Part shown: piece by piece, positions 43,016 through 52,368 of the stretch | Layout: every line of letters starts with the position of its first letter | Position numbering within the stretch: position 1 is the first letter of the stretch | From: Erythrobacter sp. | Lineage (GTDB): Bacteria > Pseudomonadota > Alphaproteobacteria > Sphingomonadales > Sphingomonadaceae | Assembly: GCF_030066995.1 (NCBI RefSeq) | Contig: NZ_JASJAP010000001.1 | Coordinates: 665,230-729,229, forward strand | Length of the DNA: 64,000 nucleotides | Direction of reading: 5' to 3' | The notes under the pieces: model-generated | Databases searched by the model: none | Seen by the model: the letters and a program-made list of their open reading frames with translations, nothing else | What the model was told of the DNA's origin: nothing | Translations under genes and position numbers: made by a program

Positions 43016-43948
43016 ATGATGAACATCGCCACGCTGACGCTAAACCCGACAATTGATGTCGCCTATATGGTCGACCAGCTGACGCATACGGACAAGCTGC
43101 GCACGCCTCCGCAGAAGGTCGATCCCGGCGGTGGCGGTCTCAATGTCGCACGGGTCTTCGTGCGAATGGGAGGCAATGCGCGCTGTGTTTACCTTGCTGG
43201 CGGGTCGACCGGAGTGGCGCTGGATGCCCTGCTCGACCTGCACCAACTGGTTCGTGAGAAGATCGCGATTGCGGGTGAAACGAGGATCAGCGCTGTCGTT
43301 TGCGATACGTCCTGTGGGCATGAATACCGGATCGTCCCCGCCGGACCGGAGGTGAGCGAGGTGGAATGCGAGGCTTGCCTGCGCATTATTGCCAAGCTCC
43401 GCTGCGATTACCTTGTGATGAGTGGTTCGCTTCCGCGCGGCGCGCCTGTCGATTTCTATGCACAGGTGGCGGCTGTCGCCCATCGCCGTGGCATCCGGAC
43501 GGTGCTGGATACGTCGGGCGAGGCCTTGTCAGCAGGCGTCGCGGCGGGCGGATTGGAGTTGATCAAGCCCAATCTCAAGGAGTTTCAGCAGCTCGTCGGA
43601 GAAGAGCTGACCAATGTCGAGGCGATCGGAGAGGCGGCACGCGGTATCGTGACCGGAGGTGGAGCAAGGCTCGTTGTGGTCAGCATGGGCGAGCGTGGCG
43701 GTGTGATGGCAAGTGAGGACGGCGTGATCGAAGCGCGAGCGTCCAATGTGGAGACCAGGAGCGCAGTCGGAGCCGGAGATAGCTGTGTTGCCGCCATGGT
43801 CCACGGACTGGCCAGCGGTAGAAGCAACGAAGCCGCGTTCAGGCTGGGTGTTGCTGCGGGAAGTGCAGCCTTGATCACACCGGGCACCGGTCTTGCGGCT
43901 GCATCCGATATCGACGCGCTTTATCGCCAATCACTAGAATCTCATTAA
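43016..43948 (+). CDS. pfkB: PfkB-family sugar kinase (6-phosphofructokinase II type)
   Basis: This 310-residue ribokinase-fold enzyme starts MMNIATLTLNPTIDVAYMVD, typical of 6-phosphofructokinase II and 1-phosphofructokinase. DPGGGGLNVARVFVRMGG and the C-terminal anion hole and base SAVGAGDSCVAAM are intact. The substrate is likely fructose 6-phosphate or a related sugar phosphate. It adjoins ppsA, so opposing glycolytic and gluconeogenic steps are encoded together. This gene type is also a DosR-regulon member in mycobacteria. Confidence 0.92.
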   Translation: MMNIATLTLNPTIDVAYMVDQLTHTDKLRTPPQKVDPGGGGLNVARVFVRMGGNARCVYLAGGSTGVALDALLDLHQLVREKIAIAGETRISAVVCDTSCGHEYRIVPAGPEVSEVECEACLRIIAKLRCDYLVMSGSLPRGAPVDFYAQVAAVAHRRGIRTVLDTSGEALSAGVAAGGLELIKPNLKEFQQLVGEELTNVEAIGEAARGIVTGGGARLVVVSMGERGGVMASEDGVIEARASNVETRSAVGAGDSCVAAMVHGLASGRSNEAAFRLGVAAGSAALITPGTGLAAASDIDALYRQSLESH

Positions 43949-43969
43949 CTGCTCGGCTCGCTACGGCGA

Positions 43970-43983
43970 TCTGCGTAATTACC
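43970..43983 (-). promoter_or_regulatory. Candidate FixJ-type site upstream of the alcohol dehydrogenase gene
   Basis: GGTAATTACGCAGA on the minus strand, an exact match to the consensus GGYAAYTACGSAKA. It is 56-69 bp before the start of the dehydrogenase and suggests an internal promoter in the gap after pfkB. Confidence 0.5.
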
Positions 43984-44038
43984 TGCGCATTCTGAGGCCT
44001 CAGAGTTCGTTCCGCGATTCATATCAAGGAGCAAACCA

Positions 44039-45115
44039 ATGGCCGATCTCATGAAAGCGGCAATCTTCATAGAACCAGGGCGGATAGTCCTCGGTGAAAA
44101 ACCGATACCCGATGTCGGCCCGCTCGACGCGTTGATCCGGGTCACGACGACAACCATCTGTGGGACCGATGTCCATATCCTGAAAGGGGAATATCCGGTC
44201 GAGAAAGGGTTGACCATCGGGCACGAGCCGGTGGGTGTGATCGAGAAGCTCGGATCGGCGGTCACCGGCTATGAGGAAGGGCAACGGGTCATTGCCGGTG
44301 CGATAACCCCCGCGGGGACATCCTATGCCTCGCTTTGCGGATGCCACGCACAATGCGGCGCTCAGGGCAAACATGGCTTCAAGGCCATCGGTGGTTGGCG
44401 GTTCGGCAACACGATCGACGGGTGCCAAGCTGAATATCTTCTGGTCCCCGATGCGATGGCCAACCTCGCGCCCGTTCCCGACGGTCTGACCGATGAACAA
44501 GTCCTGATGTGTCCCGACATCATGTCAACCGGCTTCAGCGGAGCGGAGTCTGGCAAGATCACGATCGGTGATACGGTTGCCGTATTTGCTCAAGGTCCCA
44601 TCGGCTTATGCGCGACCGCAGGCGCTCACATAATGGGCGCGACGACGATCATTGGCGTGGAAACGATTCCAGAGCGCCAAGAAATGGCACGCAAGATGGG
44701 TGCGACTCATATCGTCGATTTCAATAAGGTCGATCCGGTCGACGAGATCATGAAGATCACCGATGGGCGGGGGGTGGATGTCGCGATCGAAGCGCTAGGC
44801 CTGCAGGAGACGTTCGAGGGCGCAATGCGCGTTCTTCGTCCGGGAGGCACTCTGTCGTCGCTCGGCGTCTACTCGGGTGACCTCACCATACCGCTGGAGC
44901 CGCTTGCGGCCGGTCTCGGCGATCACACGATCCGCACGACGCTTTGCCCGGGAGGCAAGGAGCGGATGCGGCGGTTGATGGATGTGGTGGCATCCGGACG
45001 GGTTGATGCGGGGCAATTGGTGACGCATCACTATCCGCTCGACTCTATCGAAGATGCGTATGAGTTGTTTTCACATCAGCGCGACGGTGTGCTCAAGATC
45101 GCCATCAGGCCGTAG
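44039..45115 (+). CDS. Zinc-dependent medium-chain alcohol dehydrogenase
   Basis: This 358-residue MDR enzyme has zinc ligands C41 and H62-E63 (ICGTDVH, GHEPVG) and a third acidic ligand in the MCPDIMSTG segment. The Rossmann part is FAQGPIGLCATAGAHIMGA, and the GVE at the end of strand 2 indicates NAD+ preference. Closest in style to secondary alcohol/isopropanol dehydrogenases of fermenting bacteria. It may reoxidise NADH when respiration is limited. It lies after pfkB and before the LptB-like gene. Confidence 0.92.
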   Translation: MADLMKAAIFIEPGRIVLGEKPIPDVGPLDALIRVTTTTICGTDVHILKGEYPVEKGLTIGHEPVGVIEKLGSAVTGYEEGQRVIAGAITPAGTSYASLCGCHAQCGAQGKHGFKAIGGWRFGNTIDGCQAEYLLVPDAMANLAPVPDGLTDEQVLMCPDIMSTGFSGAESGKITIGDTVAVFAQGPIGLCATAGAHIMGATTIIGVETIPERQEMARKMGATHIVDFNKVDPVDEIMKITDGRGVDVAIEALGLQETFEGAMRVLRPGGTLSSLGVYSGDLTIPLEPLAAGLGDHTIRTTLCPGGKERMRRLMDVVASGRVDAGQLVTHHYPLDSIEDAYELFSHQRDGVLKIAIRP

Positions 45116-45146
45116 CTGGATAAATGGAGGCAAGGCAGCCCTACAG

Positions 45147-45875
45147 ATGCAGGTGGATCGAGACGTCCTAGAGGTTATCGAGATCCACAAATCCTTCCGC
45201 AGAAGAGAGGTTCTTAAAGGTGTTTCCCTGCGCGTCCCCCAAGGAGAGGTTGTTGGCTTGTTTGGCCGCGATGGTGCAGGCAAGACCGTAACCTTTTACT
45301 GTATCCTTGGACTGATCAAGTGCGATGCGGGCCGGATCATGCTCGGCAATCGCGACATTTCGCGAATTCCGTTTTACCGGCGCGCCTTGTTGGGATTGGG
45401 ATACCTACCAGAACAACCGTCGATCTTTCGCGGACTCACGGTTGCCGGGAACATCAGGGCTATGCTCGAGATTGTCGAGCCGGATCCCCAGGCACAAAAT
45501 CAGAGATTGGAGGAATTGCTCGATGACCTTCGCATTGGGCATCTGCGCGATGCGCGCGCTACGTCCCTTTCAGGCGGAGAGCGACGTCGCTGCGAAGTCG
45601 CGCGGGCCTTGGCGCTCGACCCCACTTTTATCCTGCTCGACGAACCCTTTGCGGGGATTGACCCGCTGACCATTGCGAGCATCAAGGAGATGATCCTTGA
45701 CTTCAAAGAACGTGGAATAGGGGTCTTGATCACCGACCAGAATGTGCCAGAGATGCTCGAGATAATAGACCGCGCCTATTTGCTGGATGATGGCGTGATG
45801 GTCTTTTCCGGTTCACCCCAACAATTGCTTCAGGATCAGGACGTGATTGCGCGATACCTTGGGCAGCAAGGATAG
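45147..45875 (+). CDS. LptB-like ABC transporter ATPase with altered Walker A
   Basis: This 242-residue ATPase has LSGGERRRCEVARAL and DEPFAGIDPLTIASI, the LptB hallmarks. The start MQVDRDVLEVIEIHKSF at 45147 is used; the longer frame reads only into adh. The Walker A is GRDGAGKTVT in place of GPNGAGKTTS: proline-asparagine is replaced and the second threonine is valine. No LptF, LptG or LptC lies nearby. It is probably a paralogue of the essential LptB, with unknown partner. Confidence 0.85.
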   Translation: MQVDRDVLEVIEIHKSFRRREVLKGVSLRVPQGEVVGLFGRDGAGKTVTFYCILGLIKCDAGRIMLGNRDISRIPFYRRALLGLGYLPEQPSIFRGLTVAGNIRAMLEIVEPDPQAQNQRLEELLDDLRIGHLRDARATSLSGGERRRCEVARALALDPTFILLDEPFAGIDPLTIASIKEMILDFKERGIGVLITDQNVPEMLEIIDRAYLLDDGVMVFSGSPQQLLQDQDVIARYLGQQG

Positions 45876-46432
45876 ATCCTGGCGCGAATTCTCTGCGAGT
45901 TGAGACGGATTAGAAAAAGCGCTCGAAGCAGGTGGGGGGCAATCGGACGGCTTTGAGCCGGTCGGCACGTGACCATCATTCGATTGACCACTCCACTCGG
46001 CAGATATCGCGACCAAACAGGAGCAGTGCGTAGTCGTTCCGACCTGCAGCTGGACGGCCTGAAGTTGTCCTTTAGTCGATCTGAACCGCGGTTCGCTCCA
46101 TCTTGCTAGAAACACCGTGAACGCGGACCCTGCAGCGATCATGACGGCTTTGCACGCCCCATAGCTCATTCAGGCATGCTGACCCGAACGATGGCACTGA
46201 TGCCGTATTCCGCCTCGTCCTGAACGCACGCGATGCCTTCAAAAAGAGCCCCGCTGGGAAGCGGGGCTCAGGTTTTGCGGGTGACATGAAGCCAGCCCTC
46301 TGGGTCGGGACTTCGAGATATTGGGAGGCGCGCGATCAACCAATAAGTGATTGTACCTAAGTGATGACGGCAGTCCCTGGGCGCGGCAATCTATCGTGGG
46401 CGAGACTTCTCGGCCATACTCATCGGGGCGTA
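45876..46432. other. Intergenic region of about 557 bp without a recognised gene
   Basis: It lies between the end of the plus-strand adh-LptB run and the minus-strand membrane protein, so both strands end here. Apart from the terminator at 46241-46269 I see only frames without protein character. It may hold remains of decayed sequence. Confidence 0.5.
46241..46269 (-). terminator. Rho-independent terminator of the membrane protein-slipin-NfeD run
   Basis: On the minus strand GAGCCCCGC-TTCCCA-GCGGGGCTC forms a perfect 9-bp stem, followed at once by TTTTT (complement of 46241-46245). It is about 165 bp after the stop of the membrane protein gene, in the correct direction. Confidence 0.85.
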
Positions 46433-46876
46433 CTATGCGGTCGAACGCCATCTCTTGCGATAGATCGCGGTGCCAATAACTGCAGCTAGGGGCGCTTCGA
46501 AGAAGCCCCACGCAATCGAAACAAGCGCAATCGGAAGCGTCACGAACCCGTTCGCCCAAACCGAAAGCAGAAACATGACGTATGCGATTAGCCAGAACGT
46601 CATTGCAGCGGCAATCGCAGCTCCGAAGTCTGTCCTGAAGGATGCACGCATACTTGCGAACATCCACATCAAGACCACGCCATAAAGTATTGTGAGCAAC
46701 CCACCGCCGACGAGCTGGGCCGATCCGGCTTCTTCTATTCCAAATGTTCGGCGCAGCTCCGCCCACGGCTCGGCCAAGACCATCGCGTTGAGGACGTATT
46801 CGCCGATAAGGATCACGAGGCCCGCCGATAGGCCCGGCAGCAGCAAGCGGGTTGGGCGTATGTCGTTCATTGCCAT
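46433..46876 (-). CDS. Four-helix membrane protein of unknown function
   Basis: The 147-residue protein has about four hydrophobic helices (LLLPGLSAGLVILIGEYVL, LLTILYGVVLMWMF, AAAMTFWLIAYVMFLLSVW, TLPIALVSIAWGFF) and a basic end. It follows slipin by 35 bp and is last before the terminator. I do not recognise a family. Confidence 0.8.
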   Translation of the reverse strand: MAMNDIRPTRLLLPGLSAGLVILIGEYVLNAMVLAEPWAELRRTFGIEEAGSAQLVGGGLLTILYGVVLMWMFASMRASFRTDFGAAIAAAMTFWLIAYVMFLLSVWANGFVTLPIALVSIAWGFFEAPLAAVIGTAIYRKRWRSTA

Positions 46877-46911
46877 TGCCTGGTCCTTTCGAGAAAAGCC
46901 CCGCTGGCGCG

Positions 46912-47682
46912 TTATCTGCCCGTCTGCTTCAGCAAATCGCCGAGGTCCATCGGGAAGGGGAATATGATCGTCGAACTGTTCTGTTCGTTGGCAAGCACGT
47001 TAAGCGTGGAAAGGTAGCGCAACTGCATTGCCTGAGGTTCTTCGGCGAGAATCTGCGCTGCATCGAGCAGTTTCGTTGCCGCCTGATGCTCGCCTTCGGC
47101 ATTGATTACCTTTGCCCGGCGTTCGCGCTCGGCTTCCGCCTGGCGCGCGATCGCTCGCACCATCGATTCATCGATATCGACATGCTTGATTTCGACGTTG
47201 GCGACTTTGATGCCCCATGCGTCGGTGTTTTTGTCGAGGATTTCCTGAAGATCCTCATTGAGCTTGTCACGCTCTGAGAGCATTTCGTCCAGCTCGTGCT
47301 TGCCAAGCACCGAGCGCAAGGTGGTTTGCGCCAACTCACTGGTTGCTAACGCGAAATCCTCGACTTGGATGATCGCGCTCTCGGGGTCGACCACGCGGAA
47401 ATAGACCACCGCGTTGACCTTCACCGATACGTTGTCTTTCGAGATTACATCTTGTGTCGGGACATCGAGCACGATGGTGCGCAGATCGGTCCGCACGATC
47501 TGCTGCACGAAGGGGATCAGAATTATGAGCCCAGGACCCTTCACATCGGTGAACCGTCCCAACGTAAACACAACTGCGCGCTCGTACTCGCGCAGAATCT
47601 TGATCGCAGCCCAAAGAAAGAGAACAACGAGAGCCAGCAGCGGGATGAAGAACCCGTAATCGATGAATTGTTCCATCTTCAT
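46912..47682 (-). CDS. Slipin (SPFH/stomatin-like membrane protein)
   Basis: This is a 256-residue stomatin family protein. It has an N-terminal hydrophobic anchor ([20 protein letters not shown]), the SPFH domain ([33 protein letters not shown]) and a C-terminal coiled coil ([20 protein letters not shown]). Slipins scaffold membrane domains with NfeD proteases. Its start overlaps the NfeD stop by 4 bp, the usual slipin-NfeD pairing. Confidence 0.94.
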   Translation of the reverse strand: MKMEQFIDYGFFIPLLALVVLFLWAAIKILREYERAVVFTLGRFTDVKGPGLIILIPFVQQIVRTDLRTIVLDVPTQDVISKDNVSVKVNAVVYFRVVDPESAIIQVEDFALATSELAQTTLRSVLGKHELDEMLSERDKLNEDLQEILDKNTDAWGIKVANVEIKHVDIDESMVRAIARQAEAERERRAKVINAEGEHQAATKLLDAAQILAEEPQAMQLRYLSTLNVLANEQNSSTIIFPFPMDLGDLLKQTGR

Positions 47683-49040
47683 TTCCTTTTCGTCACCTTG
47701 TCGGCCTCCTCTTGGCGCGCGACTGATAGGCTCAGGCCGTTCATCGCTTCGATCACGACCCGGTCATCTGGCTTGAGCTCGCTCGGACCAGACGCATTCC
47801 AGCGCTCGGAATGGACAAAGACGTGCCCTTTTCCGTTATCCCAATCGAGGACGGTGCCTGATGCTCCGAGGAGCTCTTCTGCACCGCTGACGATGCGTCG
47901 TCCGAAGGAGCGGAGACCCACACGAGACACCAGAATTAGAAGTCCGGCGCTAAAGACGCTGAGGGCGGCGATGAGCGATGGATCGACGCGAAAGTCCGGA
48001 AGGTCGGTGTCGAACAGTACGGTGGCACCGAGCACGAAGGATACTACGCCTCCGATACCCAGAACACCGAAGGAAGGCGCGAACGCCTCTGCCACCATCA
48101 GCCCGACCCCAAGAACGATCAGCGCTACGCCGACGAAGTCCACCGGCAGCACGGCAAGGGCATAGAGGCCGACAAGCAAAGAAATCGCGCCGATAGTGCC
48201 CGGCACCAGCGCCCCAGGATTGAGAAATTCGAAAATCAGTCCATAGAAGCCGATCATCATCAGGATGAGCGCGATGTTGGGGTCGGTGATGGTCGCAAGG
48301 ATCCGTGTGACCCAATCTTGTTCGATTTCTCTGACAGAAAGCACAGTGGTTTCGAGCGTAAACGTCTCGCCATTTATGGTGTATTGGCGCCCATCAAGCT
48401 GCGAGATCAGCGAAGCTATGTCGGGCGCGACAATCTCGATCACGCTCCGCTCAAGCGCGCCTTGGGCCGACAGGCTTGCCGCGCTTCGAACTGCCCTTTC
48501 CGCCCAGTCGCCGTTGCGCCCGCGCATTTCTGCGAGTGAGCGGATGTATGCGGCTGCATCGTTGACTGCCTTTCGCTCCAGCGCTTGGCCAGGGATCGGT
48601 TCGCCCTCGCCATCTTCGTCAGCTTGATCGGATGATGGCATGGCACCGATCTGAACTGGGGTAGCGGCACCTAGATTGGTGCCAGGCGTCATCGCTGCAA
48701 AGTGGCTAGCATAGAGTATGAAGGTCCCCGCGCTTGCCGCCCGCGCCCCGCTGGGATGGACATAAGCGGCTACGGGGATGGGCGATGCAAGGATTTCACG
48801 GATGATCGCGCGCATCGAATTATCGAGGCCACCTGGCGTATCGAGCATTATGACGACAAGCGCCGCATCGGCTTCTTGCGCCTGTTCGAAGCCATCTGAG
48901 AGATAGGCGGCCGTGGCGGGGCCGATCGCTCCGTCCACCCGAAGAACGATCGCTTCGCCAGCGCTCGCGCGGACGGGGAAGGTTAGGAAGAGGAACGCAG
49001 TGGCCGCGGCAGCCAGCAGAGCCAGCCAGCGCAGCATCAT
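47679..49040 (-). CDS. NfeD family membrane serine protease (ClpP-like + NfeD)
   Basis: This 453-residue protein has a signal peptide ([18 protein letters not shown]), a ClpP-fold protease domain with the Ser-Lys dyad in RAASAG (S103) and ERKAVND (K157), a block of membrane helices, and a C-terminal OB-like NfeD domain ([15 protein letters not shown]). The start at 49040 is supported by AGGAAG upstream and by the signal peptide. It cleaves the C-terminus of its stomatin partner, the next gene in the operon. Confidence 0.92.
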   Translation of the reverse strand: MMLRWLALLAAAATAFLFLTFPVRASAGEAIVLRVDGAIGPATAAYLSDGFEQAQEADAALVVIMLDTPGGLDNSMRAIIREILASPIPVAAYVHPSGARAASAGTFILYASHFAAMTPGTNLGAATPVQIGAMPSSDQADEDGEGEPIPGQALERKAVNDAAAYIRSLAEMRGRNGDWAERAVRSAASLSAQGALERSVIEIVAPDIASLISQLDGRQYTINGETFTLETTVLSVREIEQDWVTRILATITDPNIALILMMIGFYGLIFEFLNPGALVPGTIGAISLLVGLYALAVLPVDFVGVALIVLGVGLMVAEAFAPSFGVLGIGGVVSFVLGATVLFDTDLPDFRVDPSLIAALSVFSAGLLILVSRVGLRSFGRRIVSGAEELLGASGTVLDWDNGKGHVFVHSERWNASGPSELKPDDRVVIEAMNGLSLSVARQEEADKVTKRK

Positions 49041-49159
49041 CGATAGGCGCTTCCTGAAAGTCACTCGTGCGCTCCATTCTTCGTCATCTCCATCGTACTG
49101 CCCAGGAAGCGGTACGAAGGTCTTGAGATGGTGCGCTATTGCGACAGATTGATCGATGT

Positions 49160-49174
49160 GCGGATATACGCAAT
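49160..49174 (+). promoter_or_regulatory. Weak TACG element upstream of NfeD
   Basis: CGGATATACGCAATC contains the TACGCA half but has changes in the GGYAAY half. Noted only because it lies in the 187-bp gap upstream of NfeD. Confidence 0.2.
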
Positions 49175-49227
49175 CTAACTGATAGTTGCGCAGATCGGCC
49201 AGGGCGAGAAGGCTCGCCTTGGGTTCC

Positions 49228-50724
49228 TCAGGCAAGCGCCGACAATCGTTTGATCGCCTCTTCACTCAGTTGTTCTGCCGTTGCCTGGTCTCTGGCAATG
49301 ACCAGGAAGTCGCACCCGCCATAGGCAAGTCTGCCGGGGGTTAGCAGTACAATGCCAGACGTCTTACCCTGTCGAAAAAGGATATCGTCGCAACGTTTCA
49401 GCAATTGCGGAACAGCTATTGGAATACCATCGGGATCGAGATAGCTGAAGACCAGAAACCCGTGCTTTCGCCAATTTCCAACCAGCCTGTTGGCAAGCGT
49501 CATGGGAATTGACATTCCGCCCCATCGGCCATTGCATTCAACCCAGTGGATACGCGCGCTTTCCTCTGTATCGCCCACCACGACAGCGTCGAAGCTGCAA
49601 CGCCCGAAATATCCAAGTCTCTGAATTAGGGCACCAAGGAGGGCCGCTTCGTGGGCAAGCCGCTGTCTCAACTGTTCACCGAGCGTGCTGGGAGCGCCGC
49701 CCACAAACCGCGAAACGCTGCCGCTTGTAGCCTGATCGAAAACCGCTTCGACTATTGGCGGGCCTTTGCTGGAAAGAGGTATCCATAGTTGAGCAGACGG
49801 ACTGCCCAGCAACGGCCCTTCCCACGCTGTAATCTGCAGGGGGAAGGGGCTTTCCCAACCGCGTTGATTGATCGCCTCTGCCAACCGCGCTGCGATTGCT
49901 TTGGCCGGCAGCTCGGTGAATGCTGCACTTTCTAGCACCATGTTACCAAGCGAGGCAGCGCTACGCGGCAATTTGAGTCCGACGACATGGTGCTCCTTCA
50001 CAAATCGTCGCAAATGGCCGACGAGTGATGACATTCCATAAACCGTGCGGTTGTGCGGGACGGCGTCCCGGCCCAGCAGCAGCGCCGCGCAATGCGCGAA
50101 CCAGAGCTTGTCATTAACAGCGCGCGCAAGCGTCGGACCAGGTCCTGCCACATGGACCGGTACTCTGGCCCGTTCGGCGATTGTCTTGGCAAGACGCCAT
50201 ACGCCTCCGGTTGCCATATAGGGCAGCAGGTTGATCCGTCCTGCATTGATTGCGATGCCAGTCGCCTTCGTGACAATCGCTTCGTCCTGCAGGCATGCCT
50301 TTGAGAGCGATTGGACGGGATCGGCGATCAGGGGAGCCATAGTCGTGACCGAACCGAGGCCGAGGACGTCGCGGCAATACCGCTCAAAATCCGGATCGCG
50401 CTTACCGTAAACGACAAGCAGATCGCCCTCACTTGCAAGCATTGCCGCGCGATAGGATAGGTTGCGGTTGGAATTGCGTTCTTGAGCTAACTGGATCCCG
50501 CTGTGGTCCTCGATCACCAATAAAGGGGCATCAACCAGGCCTCTTGAGCATAGCGGGCCGAAAGGGGGTGCGCGATCAAGCCCAGGTTCCTCGCGCAGCA
50601 ATTGCTGAGCAATCAAGTCGGTATGCTCTTTGTCATCTGCGTCAATCGCCACTTCGTAGTCGCTATGAAAGACTAGTTCGCGACGAGCGACCGCTTGATT
50701 GGGAGGATGCGATGCGACATTCAT
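49228..50724 (-). CDS. ATP-grasp family ligase of unknown substrate
   Basis: This 498-residue protein has an ATP-grasp-like C-terminal half: LGYFGRCSFDAVVVG, then IHWVECNGRWGG, the metal-binding E-x-N-x-R pattern of carboxylate-amine ligases. The N-terminal 200 residues look like a pre-ATP-grasp domain. The start is coupled to the hemerythrin gene by TGATG. Such enzymes make peptide-like bonds, but I cannot name the product. It may modify a small molecule or protein under the same oxygen-related control as its neighbours. Confidence 0.7.
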   Translation of the reverse strand: MNVASHPPNQAVARRELVFHSDYEVAIDADDKEHTDLIAQQLLREEPGLDRAPPFGPLCSRGLVDAPLLVIEDHSGIQLAQERNSNRNLSYRAAMLASEGDLLVVYGKRDPDFERYCRDVLGLGSVTTMAPLIADPVQSLSKACLQDEAIVTKATGIAINAGRINLLPYMATGGVWRLAKTIAERARVPVHVAGPGPTLARAVNDKLWFAHCAALLLGRDAVPHNRTVYGMSSLVGHLRRFVKEHHVVGLKLPRSAASLGNMVLESAAFTELPAKAIAARLAEAINQRGWESPFPLQITAWEGPLLGSPSAQLWIPLSSKGPPIVEAVFDQATSGSVSRFVGGAPSTLGEQLRQRLAHEAALLGALIQRLGYFGRCSFDAVVVGDTEESARIHWVECNGRWGGMSIPMTLANRLVGNWRKHGFLVFSYLDPDGIPIAVPQLLKRCDDILFRQGKTSGIVLLTPGRLAYGGCDFLVIARDQATAEQLSEEAIKRLSALA

Positions 50725-51212
50725 CACGCGGTACCCTGCGCCCGGACTGCGGTCCAGGTAGGCGCCTCCTCACGCAACTGCTTGAGAGCTGCGAGTAGTT
50801 CTTTCTGGCGCTTCAGTGGGATACGGCCTAAAGCTCCGAAATGTTCGCCGCATTCGTCGGTGTGGGTCTGCATCGCTTCGATTTGTCGTAACAGCTCGGA
50901 GCGTTCTGCTGGTGTGAGAGTGCCGCGCGCTTTGAGCGCCAGAAGTCTATCGATCGCTGAATAACCGCGCTCATGTTCGCGCTCGAATGCATCGACTTCA
51001 GAGTCTCCAAGCAGTTCGCGCAGTTCGGGGTAGAAGTGCCCTTCCTCGAACGCGATATGTGCACCAGCGGCCCGATCGAGGTCGCGCGCGGCCACGCTTG
51101 CCCCCTCATCATCGCCAGCTCTCAGGGCGACCGCAATATTGTGCAGCCCTCGTCCCAAAGTGGCATGATCGCGCCGAAATTCGTCGAACAGCTCGCGCAC
51201 GGCATCGCTCAT
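50724..51212 (-). CDS. Hemerythrin-like HHE-domain protein
   Basis: This 162-residue four-helix protein starts MSDAVRELFDEFRRDHATLG at 51212. The long frame to 51536 is antisense of the divergent gene. Iron ligand pattern: H16, H52-E56 (HIAFE), H80 and H117 with a nearby acidic residue and H124. HHE proteins bind a di-iron centre and sense or carry oxygen, or repair iron clusters. It is divergent from the amidotransferase gene across 62 bp. Confidence 0.88.
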   Translation of the reverse strand: MSDAVRELFDEFRRDHATLGRGLHNIAVALRAGDDEGASVAARDLDRAAGAHIAFEEGHFYPELRELLGDSEVDAFEREHERGYSAIDRLLALKARGTLTPAERSELLRQIEAMQTHTDECGEHFGALGRIPLKRQKELLAALKQLREEAPTWTAVRAQGTA

Positions 51213-51226
51213 TGGCCGAGCCTCCG

Positions 51227-51240
51227 TGGATTTACGGATA
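51227..51240 (+). promoter_or_regulatory. Candidate FixJ-type site in the hemerythrin/amidotransferase divergent promoter
   Basis: TGGATTTACGGATA shares the ten-base core TTTACGGATA with the site at 30408-30421. It sits in the 62 bp between the two divergent starts and could control both. Confidence 0.45.
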
Positions 51241-51274
51241 CTGCGAGGAGAAGCGAACGCCGAGAAGGCGCTGC

Positions 51275-52099
51275 ATGTGCCGCCTGTACGGATTTCGCGC
51301 GACGGAGCCAACCAAGGTCGAATGCACGCTGGTGCATGCGCAAAACGCGCTGATGGTCCAGAGCGCGGCTGACAGGTCCGGCAAGAGCCACGCGAACGGG
51401 TGGGGCGTGGCGACTTTCGAGAGCGATCTGCCGCACGTGGAGAGGCAGGCGTGGGCAGCCTATCACGGTGAGCATTTTCAGCGCGCTGCGGCGCGGATCT
51501 ACTCGAAACAGGTGGTGGCGCATGTTCGGCGGGCAACGGTTGGCGCGCCGAGCCTTGAAAACACGCATCCTTTTTCGGACGGGGGTTGGGTCTTTGCTCA
51601 CAACGGCACGGTGCCGCATTTCGACGAGATTAGGCCCTCGCTGCTCAGGCAGATCCCTGTCGAACGCCGAAGGCTGGTCCTCGGGCAGACTGATAGCGAG
51701 CATATCTTTCATCTGATCAGAGCGCTCCAGGTCGGTAGGCCGGGGCATCCGACATTCCAAATCGTGCGCGAAGTGGTCGGGTGGCTTGCTGACAGAGTTC
51801 GTGAGATCGACCCGAATGCAAAGATTGGGCTGAATATTATTCTCACCGACGGACGCGACTTGATCGGCACTCGAATTGGGCGCCCGCTTAGATATGTCGA
51901 AAGAGCGGGGGTGCGCGATTGTGAGATTTGCGGCTTCCCTCACGTGAACCATGATCCACAGACGGACTACCGTGCGATTGTTCTGGCGTCGGAACCGATC
52001 AGCCATGAGCGCTGGCGTGAAGTCCCCGAGAACGCCATTTACAAGATCTGTTCGGATTGCCGGATCGCGTGGGAGCCGCTCGAGTTGGGAGCAAGATGA
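51275..52099 (+). CDS. Class II glutamine amidotransferase-like protein (YafJ type) with C-terminal CxxC pairs
   Basis: This 274-residue protein starts MCRLYGFRATEPTKVE, with cysteine 2 as the N-terminal nucleophile. The start at 51275 follows an open frame that begins inside the neighbour. HVRRATVGAP, ENTHPFSDGGWVFAHNGT are the Ntn-hydrolase motifs. The C-terminus has two CxxC-type pairs (CEICGFPH, ICSDC) that may bind zinc or form a disulfide. There is no synthase domain. The ammonia acceptor or peptide substrate is unknown. Confidence 0.85.
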   Translation: MCRLYGFRATEPTKVECTLVHAQNALMVQSAADRSGKSHANGWGVATFESDLPHVERQAWAAYHGEHFQRAAARIYSKQVVAHVRRATVGAPSLENTHPFSDGGWVFAHNGTVPHFDEIRPSLLRQIPVERRRLVLGQTDSEHIFHLIRALQVGRPGHPTFQIVREVVGWLADRVREIDPNAKIGLNIILTDGRDLIGTRIGRPLRYVERAGVRDCEICGFPHVNHDPQTDYRAIVLASEPISHERWREVPENAIYKICSDCRIAWEPLELGAR

Positions 52100-52368
52100 G
52101 GTGCGGTCGTGGCGAGCCATGATGGAGTACTCCTAGGCCCGCCGGTGGTCGCCTTCATTAGGTAAACGTCCGCGGGCTATCGGCATCGGCCCAAGACCAT
52201 TGCATTGGCGCCGAAGTGGAGGTCGTATCGCCATTCGTGTCCAATAGCGTGCCATCATGCAGTCTGGGCAATACTCCAGCTACGTGTGCTTTGCATGGAA
52301 ACCGGCGGGGCCGTGCGAACCGTGCGATTGCGCGGGATTACATTGGTCGTCAACGCAGTCTGAATTGA

